64,000 nt of DNA from Selaginella moellendorffii (Eukaryota > Streptophyta > Lycopodiopsida > Selaginellales > Selaginellaceae), in assembly GCF_000143415.4 (NCBI RefSeq), contig NW_003314281.1, positions 786,096 through 850,095 on the forward strand, written 5' to 3'. Both the position numbers and the translations under genes were made by a program. Below, piece after piece: positions 41,936-52,969 of this stretch. Positions within the stretch are counted from its first letter, which is position 1; the number at the start of each line of letters is the position of its first letter. The notes below the pieces were generated by a model. The model did no database searches. It saw nothing but the letters and a program-made list of their open reading frames with translations, and was not told the DNA's origin.

Positions 41936-42145
41936 TAGAATGTCGGCACAAAGATGGGACCTCGCTTGCCTAAAAAAAGTGGTGCATGGTTTCCTATGCG
42001 AGGCTCAAGGAGCTCGCCACCCTCGCATTCTCACACCAAAGTTTTGGTCGAATGTCCAACTTCTTTATGAATCGAGTGGAGAACTGAGCTCCAGCTTAAA
42101 GTATATGGCTTCCGCCACGACTCCAAGATCATCCAAGAGCATTTA
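41936..42145 (+). pseudogene. D-amino-acid-oxidase-like locus, upstream part in opposite orientation
   Basis: This segment matches 31,640-31,850 in the same plus orientation (GACCTCGCTTGC, GTGGTGCATGGTT, ATGCGAGG, AATGTCCAACTT, TTCCGCCAxGACTCCA, ATCATCCAAGAGC). The part that follows it in the left copy is found here on the minus strand instead. The junction at about 41,900-41,940 is therefore an inversion breakpoint within the locus. No start codon or FAD motif is recognisable. Confidence 0.7.
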
Positions 42146-42826
42146 GAAATGTTATAATGGTGTAAGTAATTACAAAAAGAGAGAAAAAGCATCAAAATTA
42201 TACAGCTCATGAAACTTTTTGTAAGTTTTTTTCCTCATCCTTTTTATACAGAGGCTTTGCTTTGCTTAGACAAATAGTCTAATGGAGCAAGATTTATGCC
42301 ATCTTTAGTTAGCATGCTACAATGTAATTTCCTAAGCAGTAAATGAAAGTGTTTTACAATTTGTTTGAAAAAGTTATAATTAGGAAATATTAAAAGTGAT
42401 ATTTCAACTTACATGTTTAATTCTTTATTAACAAATTCCATGACTTCATCCACAGTTTTACTTTTTATCCAATCAGTTGCTACAAGAAAAAAAAAAAGGT
42501 TAATAGAAACATATAATTGTAAATTTACCATAGGAAAATGATGCAATAGTAGATTTACAACTAAAAATCTTAAAGCATTCCTCATAAATTTAGAGTTTCA
42601 TAACATCTCCAAAAACAGAAGTTCTAATTAGGGTTAATCCCACATCTATGTGGGGTTATTGCTATAACCTATTGAGTAATATTGAGCTACCTGTAATCTA
42701 TCAAAAAAGGCTAGGTCAACTCCAAAACCTTTTCAAAAAAGTGTTCTTGTTTAGCGATTCTACAAACTTAAGGATCCCAGGAGCATATGCAATCCAGGAG
42801 ATAACAACTTTCCAAACGTTTCTCGT
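42146..42826. other. AT-rich spacer
   Basis: No gene is seen between the DAAO relic and the 3' end of the nucleostemin-like gene. It has A- and T-rich tracts only. Confidence 0.6.
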
Positions 42827-45099
42827 TTAGATCTCCATGTCGCTTCTGGTTTTCTGCTTGGACTTGCTCTGATTCTTCTGCTGTTTCTTCTTGAGGGGAG
42901 CACTGTCAACGTAGTCCACGTCGAAATCGTAAGTCCCCTCCATCGCCGCAGCCTCTTTCGTCGACTTTTTCCGTCGCCTCTTCTCTGCCTTGGCCAGACG
43001 AGGATTGAAAATGCCTTCCTCGTCATACAGCTTCTCAGTCTGCACGCCTTGTTTCTCTTTTCTCGCCGGGAGCTCAGCTGTATCCATCGCTTGGGACTCC
43101 GCAACTCCATCACCTTCTTCATTAATCTTCTCATCTTCGTCGTCGGAGTTCTACAAAGAAGGATGTGGCTCAATCCAAAGGAATCCCGAGGAAAAAAATG
43201 ACTTTCTTACCTCCATCATTGTAACGTCCATAGACATTGGAGCGCCTGCTGGAAGTTCCGTATGATCCGCATCGCTTAAACATGGAAGACCCGCAATGAC
43301 AGTGGACTGTTCTCTTTTGAAAACCTCGTCCACGTTAAACTCCTTTCCCCAGCTCGTCACGATGGCTGACTCGGAAGGCCCTGCTGGTTCTCTCACGGGA
43401 GGCACAGTGTAATGCGAGATTTTCCCTGCAAAGCAAGAACAGGTATTTTCCCCTGTCAGCACTCTTGCGAAAGAAGCCCTTCTCTCTCTCCCTCTCGATC
43501 GTTGCTTACCTTCATTCCAGTCGTGAAGAACTATCCGGGCAGCTGTCTCAGTGTCCACAACACCACCCTTCTTAAACTTGCCACGAATCGTGGCCACGAG
43601 CTGCAAAAACTCGTCCACCGTGCTGAACGAAGGTATTTTGTAGAAGCTCATCAGTTTCTCATGACCACACTTGCTCACTATCTCCTTTACTGTAGAGGCA
43701 AGCGGAAAGAAATAACTCAGGAACATTACAAAAACGCAGTCAAGAACATGACTTACCCGGTGCCACAGGGTCTGCAAGCTTCTCGATTCTCGTACAGTTT
43801 CGCAAGTCCATGAGAGGTTTGGAGTCAGTTGCGCTTGCTAAGACAACTCCGGGGCAGTCGAGTAGCTTGACATGCTTGTCTAGCTGCACTTCTTGCATCG
43901 TCCTTGTCAATCCAGGCGTTCCTCCGGCACTTACTGCCCGTGATCTCTTTAAGCTGTTGATGAGGCTGCTCTTCCCAACGTTTGGCAAGCCAACGATCCC
44001 AACTGTGATGGCTCTTTTTAGCTGGCGTACGAAGAACAAAGGTCAGAAGGAAGAAGAGCCAAATAAATAGCTAACCTCGTCGCTTCTGGAATAGTTTTTC
44101 AAGAGTTGTAAGAGCGTATCGGCTCCCAGGCAGTCACTACTTGTCTCCAGAATGACTTTCGACTTCGACTTCTTGCGACTTAGATTGCTTCTTTGCATTT
44201 GCGTGTTGCACTTGAAAGCCACCGTCGGCAGCTCTTCTCTCAAGTACTTGAGCCACTTCTCAGCAATCTCTTTTGGAACCAAATCTGCCGGGAAGACAAA
44301 AGATCACAAACAGCGATAAACACACTCGTTTTTACGAACCTATCTTGTTGAGCAGGAGAACTAGACGCTTGGATGTTTGCGACTTGAAAACCAGGCGTTC
44401 CATGTCAGGGCAACGTGTTCCCAGAGGATCCCGAGCGTCGAGAACCTCGATGATAACATCAGACGCCTCGATCACCTTCAAGAGTTCCTTGTAAAAAGCT
44501 CTCTTGGATCCATCTGCGCTCAAAGTTCCTCTTTAAGCCAAGCTAGCTAGCAAGAATCAGCTCCACAAAAAATACCTTGAGAAGAAGAACTAGAAGTTTT
44601 ATTCCGCGAGGCTCTCTCAAACTGCGCTGTCCTAGTTTCGGTATCGCGTACAAGATCATCGAGCTCATTTTTTTCGGGAACACCACGCTTCCGAAGTTCT
44701 GCCTGAAAAAGAAGAAGACATTCACGCACCGAATGAATCCACAGAACGAGAAAAGAAAGAAACTTACTCGCTCTTTGGCACGTAATTTCTTAGCTAGTTT
44801 CTTCTCTTCTAGCTCCTTCAGAACTCTGGCACGCCTCTCCTCGAGCGCCTTGAGCTCTTGCTCCTTGAAAGGCCACGCATTTGGAATCCCTGGATCCTTC
44901 TCGACCTTGGGCTTCTTCTTCCCGATTTGCTTCTTCGCTTCCTTGGCCTTCTTCTTGTGGTGCTCCTTCACCTTCTTGATAATCTTGTACTTCTTGCGCA
45001 ATGGGACGCGCTTGCTCTTGCTCTCTGGAGAAAGAAAAAGCGATTAGATCACAGACCTCGGCTCTAGCTACGACACATACTCTTGCTCTTCTTCACCAT
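42827..45099 (-). CDS. NSN1: Nucleostemin-like nucleolar GTPase, 9 exons
   Basis: Exons on the minus strand: 45099-45081, 45024-44768, 44702-44576, 44528-44340, 44284-44076, 44021-43757, 43689-43510, 43425-43211 and 43150-42827. Total 1785 nt (594 aa), close to known plant NSN1 proteins. Introns are 47-84 bp. The basic N-terminus (MVKKSKKSKSKRV, VKEHHKKKAKEAKK) is a nucleolar signal. The GTPase is circularly permuted as in the GNL3/YlqF family: DARDPLGTRCPD near residue 166, NKIDLV near 197, then the P-loop GLPNVGKSS near 276 and DCPG near 322. A lysine-rich tail (KKKQQKNQSKSKQK) ends the protein. Family role: 60S ribosome assembly and stem-cell or meristem proliferation. The first exon is only 19 nt. 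A telo-box lies just upstream. Confidence 0.95.
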
Positions 45100-45116
45100 G
45101 GCGACCCGAAAAACCA

Positions 45117-45124
45117 AAACCCTA
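45117..45124 (+). promoter_or_regulatory. Telo-box (AAACCCTA) upstream of nucleostemin-like gene
   Basis: The word AAACCCTA lies 18 bp upstream of the start codon, followed by a second partial copy (GCCCTAAT) at about 45,130-45,137. Telo-boxes are known in plants to mark promoters and 5' leaders of ribosome-biogenesis and translation genes, which fits the neighbour. Occupancy is inference. Confidence 0.5.
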
Positions 45125-45137
45125 GAAAAGCCCTAAT

Positions 45138-46248
45138 TCTCCGCGACGGGTTCGATTCCCAGCACCAACCAACCAAAGAGAGAATATCTGCTGACGCCAC
45201 CGAGCAAATCAAAGGATTTGACTTGAAACAGAAACAACAGACTGTGGCAAATCGTTGATAGCAATAAAATGGGTGTGAGTTTTTGTCGTCACCAAATCTC
45301 CATTACATATCAGTTGATCACTAGGTTTTTGAGTGAAAATAGAAAAAGGTGGCATAGTTTTTTCTTATCCTAATTGTAATGATTGATTGTCTTGGCCCAC
45401 ATTTCACATGCGGGTCCTTCTCAATCAAAGCCCATTTACTTATTAGTAGAGCAATGTTTCGTATAGTTTGGATTTGCATGCTTTTCTGCAGGCCCACAAA
45501 GATCAAATGGCTAAAATTCCCCTGCTCATCGCATAGGATAAAAGAACTAATCACTAGAATTCATGTAAGGAATCTCGGCCTCCTCCCAAACAAACAAAAG
45601 AGCCTCTCGACATCATGCAAGGAACACATGGCCCATTTTCTTCTGATTTCCTGAAACTGGCGACCAATTAAAAAATTCGGGAGAAAATTAAAAACAGAGA
45701 AACACCCACAAATAAAAATAAACGATACAAATAACAGTAATTTAAAAATATTTAAATTATTGCTTACAAAAGGCCTTTTTTCTCTGTGGATGCATTCATG
45801 TTGTAAATTGCCACTCGCCACTCACAACGCAACAGCGCGATCCATAGTCAGTTATTTCCTCCAGCTTTTGGAGCTGCCGTACAGCACAGGGTCTCTGTCC
45901 GTACTTGTCAGTGAAGCTCAAGAAAGAGATTGTTTTATACAAATCACAAACTACTTCTTCGGTCTCACACGCAAATGGGAGAAGCAGCGATGAAAAGCTT
46001 TTCCACAAAGCCATAAAAGTTCTAGCAAGTTACCTCCACATAATATGTACACTTAGAAGAAGACTAGGCCAGGCCAAATCACAGATTCGATCGATCGAAA
46101 GGACCCAGAAAGGAAAAAAAACGAAAGACCAAGAGAGGAACTTCCAAGGAACCCACAAACCTTTGACACGCGATGTCTCCAAATCGATCTATCACATGAA
46201 CCATTGCTATCCTCAGTCAAAAGAGAAATGGACGTGTGTGTGTGTTCT
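45138..46248. other. Intergenic region between NSN1 5' end and S40-like 3' end
   Basis: No gene is supported. It holds the upstream region of NSN1 and the 3' flank of the S40-like gene. Short open frames occur on both strands without recognisable domains. Confidence 0.6.
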
Positions 46249-46908
46249 TCACAGGAAGCCCGTTTGCTTGAGAACAGCATTGCGAACTCTGCTCAAATCC
46301 CTCCCCTTGAGAGTGTGACCCGCGCCGTCGCAAACCGAGAAGGCCACGCTATGGCTGCGCGCGTAATCCCGCGCCACGACCTCGTGCGGTGGCAGCCGCC
46401 GCGGAAGATGATCCTCCCGCGACCACTCGTCCTCCGAGTCGTCGGATCCGTCGTCCTCGCGGAAAACGCTCTGCCGGGCCGCAGATTTGGTGGCGCTGCT
46501 TCCCAAGATCTTGGACCAGTCGGGGACGTTCATGGGCGCCGATTGCTGGCGGAGCAGCGACTTCCCGGAGCTCCGCCCGTGGAATTCGGTGGCGGAGACG
46601 ATGTTCTGCGGGGTGGCTTTGCTGCTCAGCGACGACGCCAATCCATAGCCTCCTCGATGATAGTTCTCCTCCAGATCTTCGCGATGATCCTCCTGGTGGT
46701 GGTGGAGATCGAGATCGCTGAGATGGTTCTCCATGGCGGCCCAGATGTCGTGCTCCTCCAGCTCGCTCAAATCCACCTCCGCGCCGGCATTGGCCTCGGC
46801 ATCGCAGCCCAGGAACATCTTCTCCCGCGAGGACAGCATCTTCTTCTTGTGGTCGCGCAGCATGTAGCTCAGATTCGAGTGCTTGAGCGATGACTCCGTC
46901 TTGGCCAT
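46249..46908 (-). CDS. S40-like (DUF584) senescence regulator
   Basis: Intronless 219-aa frame from the ATG at 46908. The family's conserved blocks occur in order: an acidic segment LSELEEHDIWAAMENHLSDL near residues 47-66, SAPMNVPDWSKIL near 123-135, acidic SDDSEDEW near 155, RLPPHEVVARDYAR near 170, and the C-terminal signature GAGHTLKGRDLSRVRNAVL followed by KQTGFL. Known S40 members are nuclear, induced in leaf senescence and by stress and hormones; molecular function is unresolved. The C-terminal signature is fully preserved, so the gene should be active. It is GC-rich compared with its flanks. Confidence 0.93.
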   Translation of the reverse strand: MAKTESSLKHSNLSYMLRDHKKKMLSSREKMFLGCDAEANAGAEVDLSELEEHDIWAAMENHLSDLDLHHHQEDHREDLEENYHRGGYGLASSLSSKATPQNIVSATEFHGRSSGKSLLRQQSAPMNVPDWSKILGSSATKSAARQSVFREDDGSDDSEDEWSREDHLPRRLPPHEVVARDYARSHSVAFSVCDGAGHTLKGRDLSRVRNAVLKQTGFL

Positions 46909-48172
46909 GAATCAAACTCCTTCGATCGATTCGCGCGACGATCTAGCTAGTCGTAAGTAGAGTTATCTTCGATCTAGCGCTTCTTCCCCTATCCTATGAT
47001 GAGACGATGAGCGGCGATTAGACTGGGGAGGGAAATCAGGCACTCCGCGAAGCATCCACAGCTCGAGACCCACAAATTTTCAACGCAGCTGGGCGCGGCC
47101 ATGGCCAAGAACATGTGAAGCCCCTAAGAATAGCGCCTTATCTAAACTCGCCCAGCTTTTATTTACCCTTATAGTTACCCACAGTGTAGAAAATGCGCTA
47201 GCTTGGCGTACGGTAGCACGTGTCAGCACTGCCAGCTCTGCCGCCAGTGTCCACGTCACCAGAGGGGAGATTTACCTTTTTCAGGAATTTTGTTGGCGCG
47301 TTAGCTGCCTCACATTGTTCTATTGAAGCAACTTGTAAAACAGGTGTTTTAGGTTAGAGTTAGGGCTAAATATATCGGCAAGGTCTTTTGATTTTTTTAC
47401 TATTCTAATACATATCCTTTCACGGAATCTTCTAGTTTGTCCGCTTTGTTCTGTCATGTTTGGGCAAAGATGGTAGCGTTGTTCTTCAAGTTATATAGCT
47501 TTCACTGTTCCAGCGCAAGACAAGCATCTAGAAATATTGGAGCAAGCGTCGGTGATTGTGAGAAGCAGCCACACGCGATCGGTTGATTCGATCATCCAAG
47601 CGTCTAAATGATCTTTGAAATGCTGCAACTTGAACGAAAAGAAGTGAAAAATTTCGTCGTGATTTTATGGTCCTCCGACAATGTGTCCATTAGCTACAAG
47701 GTCCTCGTCAGCAAAACAACTTGGGGGCGAGAAAGCTATGAAAAGATTTCAGAAAAGATTTCATGGAGGAACAAGGCTCAAGCAAGTCTCCACTTCCACT
47801 GCACCTAAAAAGCTTTACTTTCTTCTTCCCTCTTTTTTTTTTTTTTTTTCGTGCATGATAAGTGGTAGGAGACAAATTCCATTCCCATCACTACTAGGCC
47901 CACCGCTGCTCTAGATCAATTCAACCTAGGGATTACTTTTGATCCACAGCGAAATTTGGGCGATCCAAGTTATGAAGAATCTCGCGACTATGATTGCTTT
48001 TGGCGTGCTCGAATTTTGGACGTGCTAGACAGCTCTGAAGAAGAATTTTAAATTACCCGCCAGAATTTTAAACAGTAGGATATTCTCCTCTACATCGAAT
48101 ATCCTGATTTCAAGATTAGCGAAGAGCCCTAGCAGAGCCTTTTGCCGCCTAGGGCAAGGGAGCGCCGGGGCT
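46909..48172. other. Divergent promoter region between S40-like and UPP genes
   Basis: No gene is supported. G-box-like CACGTG is absent; TACGGTAGCACGTGTCAG at about 47,210-47,227 contains an ACGTG core of the ABRE type, in reach of the S40-like promoter. A pure T run (about 19 nt) lies near 47,830. Confidence 0.5.
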
Positions 48173-49596
<1,424 letters not shown>

Positions 49597-49640
49597 CAGT
49601 GCGCTAACGAGATTCTTAACTTTTATTTCATAGAACAATC

Positions 49641-50732
49641 TCAAAGAATAACATGAGAATATACCAAATGGTTTACTGTAGACTTTGGCAAGACGACGGT
49701 GGCCATGGGATGGAGCAGCCAAGTTCCGCTGAAAATCTCCCCAGTCAGCAGCGGATTACCATAGCCATGGTAGCGGCCAGTGACATACGACCACATGAGG
49801 CTCCCGGAAGCAACCATTGGGAACTCCCTTGCGAACTTCATCAGCTCCGAGTCGCTATTTTCTTCACTGGAAATCTTCCTCTGCAATGCCAGGATTGAGA
49901 GCTCTTCTTCTTGGATCATCTCGCAGAGCTGATCGATGGCACCCTGGAACCTCGTCCCGCTGGGGCTGTGCTGCAGGAGAACTGAGATCCAGTTGTGGTG
50001 ACCAGCACCTTCATAGAACTCTTTCCTGAAGGACAAGAGATCATTGACAAGAACAACGTGATCAGACACAGAATTGAGGAGCTCTCGAAAGACTGGAGAC
50101 TGGATTTGACTTTCGTTGAGGCGGATTCCCATACAGAACTCAGTCATGATACCGCCGACAGCTTCCATGAATCCAGTGGCACGGCGGGCAAGCTTGTATT
50201 CTTCCACTCCAGGGATACTTTTCTTGGCTCGGTGGTGAACTTGATCCTTCACGGCTTCCAGTGAAGCTCCCAGGCACTCCACGTAACGGTCCAGCAATGG
50301 TGGCTCCATACCAGCCCGGATCTCTTCCATAACTTCTCGGTAGAGAACCAACACAGGATTTGTGACATCCTCGTTGGAATTTCCACTGGCAAGGTTGGAG
50401 ATGGTGGCGTTGAGCTTCGGGATCTCTTGTGTGGCGCTGGATTCCAGCAAATCGTCAAGGAGGAAGACGGCCCAGAGATGTTTCCCGGCCAGCACAATCT
50501 TCTCTCTCTCAGCATTGGGATGCATCATACAGGCGTACAAACCGATCCTGGACTCCAGCACCTTCTTCTTGGAAGTCTCGTCGGCGATTCTCATCTTGCC
50601 AAGGAACCACTCGTCGATTTGGAGGCTGATTGATTGGAATTCCGGGTGGCAATAAAATGCAATGTTGTTGGGAAGCAATGGGAGCTCGAAATGGGTGACA
50701 CCCAAAATTCTGGAAACTAGAACATCTTCCAT
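49641..50732 (-). CDS. Microbial terpene synthase-like protein (MTPSL), second copy
   Basis: Intronless 363-aa frame from the ATG at 50732. The protein is plainly a paralogue of the MTPSL at 14.4-15.5 kb: FELPLLPNNIAFYCHP, GLYACMMHPNAEREK, VHHRAKKSIPGVEEYK and GIMTEFCMGIRLN recur. Metal site 1 is FLLDDLLES (D93, D94, E97; a DDxxE form), and site 2 is NDLLSFRKE (N230, D231, S234, E238), complete. No transit peptide is seen, so a cytosolic prenyl diphosphate cyclase or lyase is likely. Convergent with UPP: only 44 bp separate the two stop codons, so the 3' ends of the transcripts probably overlap. The last 15 residues differ from the other copy. Confidence 0.94.
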   Translation of the reverse strand: MEDVLVSRILGVTHFELPLLPNNIAFYCHPEFQSISLQIDEWFLGKMRIADETSKKKVLESRIGLYACMMHPNAEREKIVLAGKHLWAVFLLDDLLESSATQEIPKLNATISNLASGNSNEDVTNPVLVLYREVMEEIRAGMEPPLLDRYVECLGASLEAVKDQVHHRAKKSIPGVEEYKLARRATGFMEAVGGIMTEFCMGIRLNESQIQSPVFRELLNSVSDHVVLVNDLLSFRKEFYEGAGHHNWISVLLQHSPSGTRFQGAIDQLCEMIQEEELSILALQRKISSEENSDSELMKFAREFPMVASGSLMWSYVTGRYHGYGNPLLTGEIFSGTWLLHPMATVVLPKSTVNHLVYSHVIL

Positions 50733-51072
50733 ATTTTATTCTTAAAGAAGAGAATGCTCACACAGATGCCTGGGTTTTGAATCCTTGTTTATATACTAGA
50801 TCTTGTGGCTATGACGTCTTCAAAATTCAAACTTTTAAAAGTCAAACTTTTAAAAGTAGCGTAGTACTAATTCAAGTGGCGTAGTACTAAATGACTGGCA
50901 CAACTTTTTAAAGGTTGTTATTATTAATTTAGAGAGAGTGCTCCCACGTTTTCCTTTTAAGGATATTAATCTAAGAAAAGGTAAAGATTGAATCCTTCGT
51001 CTCTAGACTTTTAATTTATTTCTTTTTGGTGTGGTTAGGATAGTGCATATTGTGAGGAACCCAAAATCTCTA

Positions 51073-51262
51073 CACAAACAACTATAAAAGTATAAATTAT
51101 GTTTAATTGATTGTGCTATAGAAAAGTCCACACAAACAACTATAAAAGTATAAATTATGCTTAATTGATTGTGCTATGGAAAAGTCTTGGTTGTTGCAAA
51201 TTTCCACACAAACAACTATAAAAGTATAAATTATACTTAATTGATTGTACTATGGAAAAGTC
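51073..51262. repeat. Three-copy tandem repeat, unit about 57 bp
   Basis: Copies at about 51,073-51,128, 51,130-51,186 and 51,205-51,262 share CACAAACAACTATAAAAG, TATAAATTATGCTTAATTG and ATTGTGCTATGGAAAAGTC. Copy 2 and copy 3 are separated by an extra TTGGTTGTTGCAAATTTC, and TTGGTTGTT occurs again after copy 3. Confidence 0.85.
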
Positions 51263-52006
51263 TTGGTTGTTACATAGGAGGTATAGATTGACAATCAGAA
51301 GAGTATTGCTATGCATGAATTTACTCCGCACAAATAAGATAGATTTAACATCACTAGCATATGAACTAAATATCATGTAATATTTTAATATAATGTCAAG
51401 AAGTCAGAACCTCGCTTCTTTCTAGATTATTGTTGATAAGATTGATGTTGATCGATCAGTATTTCTTGAGCTTTTTGAGGTTAACAATTTGGAGATATTC
51501 ATTCTATGTTTAATTTCTACACTATGACAACTCAAGATAAAGAGGATTTAAATTCTCTTTTGCCTCAAAAATGGTTGTCAAACAATGCTGTAAATAATTG
51601 CATCAAATTGAACTTATTCAAAACTGTAATAACAAAAACTTTATAAAGGAAGTGCAGAATATGAAAAATACTCATATTATTGGTTTCTAATCTTTAAAAG
51701 GTAAAGTTTTTTTCCTTTTTCATTACCTTAATTGGTTTTGCAACAATCATTAATCTGCAATTGTTTATACTTTTTTAAAAGGAAAAGTAGAGGGATTATT
51801 CTCCATTTTAATCCTATGATCCTAGTCTATGACCAGCATTTTATTAATAATGGTAAATTATATTAAGTGTAAGTGTAAGATTGTGTGGTGAAAGTATTAT
51901 AGGACACCACCTATAACTAAGTCCCATTGACCATTGGGGCTTCCTCACCATATTATAACTATATAGTTCTTATACTAGTGACAAGATATATAAATAAATC
52001 TATAAA

Positions 52007-52012
<6 letters not shown>

Positions 52013-52079
<67 letters not shown>

Positions 52080-52203
52080 ACATATGATATATATATACAT
52101 ACATGTGTATATGCATATACATATATATACATACATCTATACATATCTATATACATATATATACATATATCTAAATATCATACCAGGTGTGTGTGTGTGT
52201 GTG
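52013..52203. repeat. Compound microsatellite (TA)n, TATG/TATACA, (GT)n
   Basis: An uninterrupted (TA)n run of about 50 bp at 52,015-52,066 passes into TATG and TATACATA words to about 52,170 and ends with (GT)n at 52,188-52,203. The long open frames here are artefacts. Confidence 0.95.
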
Positions 52204-52599
52204 AGGTCCAAGTGTACGGTTATGATACCATATACTAATATTAACATAGTTAGATTTTGGTAGCCATCTGAGTGATTTCAATTTGGACCACTCATTTTTG
52301 CATATAAATTAGGATTTTTGGGCTAATTGATATGCATATCCCTTTCTATATTCTATGCCCTCAATTGGTGGAGATGAGGGGCACTTTTGATTGTCCTTGA
52401 GAAGTGTTTGGATTTGGGATTTTGGTTTAAATCTAGCTTTTGGGTTGTCTAGATTTAACTTTTTCCATTTTCTTCTTTTTATTCTTTTATTTCAAGATTT
52501 TAGTTTCGATTTAGCTTTTGCATCATTTAAATCTCTCTTTCCTTCTAGTATTTTTTTTCATTTATCTTCTTTTGCTCTTTCTTTTTCATTTATCTTTAT

Positions 52600-52919
52600 G
52601 GCAGAGCAGTAGTCTCCTCCTCTTTTGACCCTAGAGCAACAGTTGGTGCAATTGCTTAATGCTATGTGATTGCAATTGAACAACCAAACTTAGTTGATGG
52701 CAGCATTCATGGCACATGGTACAGCTCCTCTTGCTCTTGGTGCCAATCCTTGCATTTGGCCCGAGTTCTTTCGTGGGAATCCTAGAGATAATGTGTACCA
52801 TTAGTTCGATCACTTCACAGTGATTGCCATATATCATTCTTGGGATGATGTTTAATGTTTGCGTGAGTTTCCCACGTGTCTCCAAGGGACAGCACTGCAG
52901 TGGTACAATGGTTTGAGTG
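52600..52919 (+). pseudogene. gag fragment of an old gypsy-type retrotransposon (5' part)
   Basis: Translated text such as AAFMAHGTAPLALGANP, WPEFFRGNPRDNVY, FDHFTVIAIYHSWDD and LQGTALQWYNGL follows the retrotransposon gag pattern (FxGxxxxxxxxxWxxxFxxxA, LxGxAxxWYxxL). Stops interrupt it. It is cut at 52,920 by an LTR-like unit; a further gag part resumes at about 56,880. Confidence 0.7.
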
Positions 52920-52969
52920 TGTAGCACATGTGGTTTTTACCCTTTATTCTATAGTGATTTACCATAGGA

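Larger units (their letters stand above)
50733..52599. other. AT-rich intergenic region with short repeats
   Basis: No gene is supported. It contains the upstream region of the second MTPSL, with a direct repeat of AAACTTTTAAAAGT and TGGCGTAGTACTAA at about 50,827-50,895. It also holds a three-copy tandem repeat and a long microsatellite, listed separately. Confidence 0.6.

Noticed and set aside
42990-43265. Plus-strand serine-rich frames across the nucleostemin-like gene
   Set aside because: Antisense of lysine- and glutamate-rich exons.
46204-46893. 229-codon plus-strand frame opposite the S40-like gene
   Set aside because: The minus strand carries all S40 signature blocks; the plus frame is a GC-driven shadow.
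51073-51262. Possible CRISPR-like array
   Set aside because: Only three copies, long direct units without uniform spacers, in a eukaryotic context; a simple tandem repeat.
51927-52263. Open frames rich in Y, I and H
   Set aside because: Translation of the TA/TATG microsatellite.
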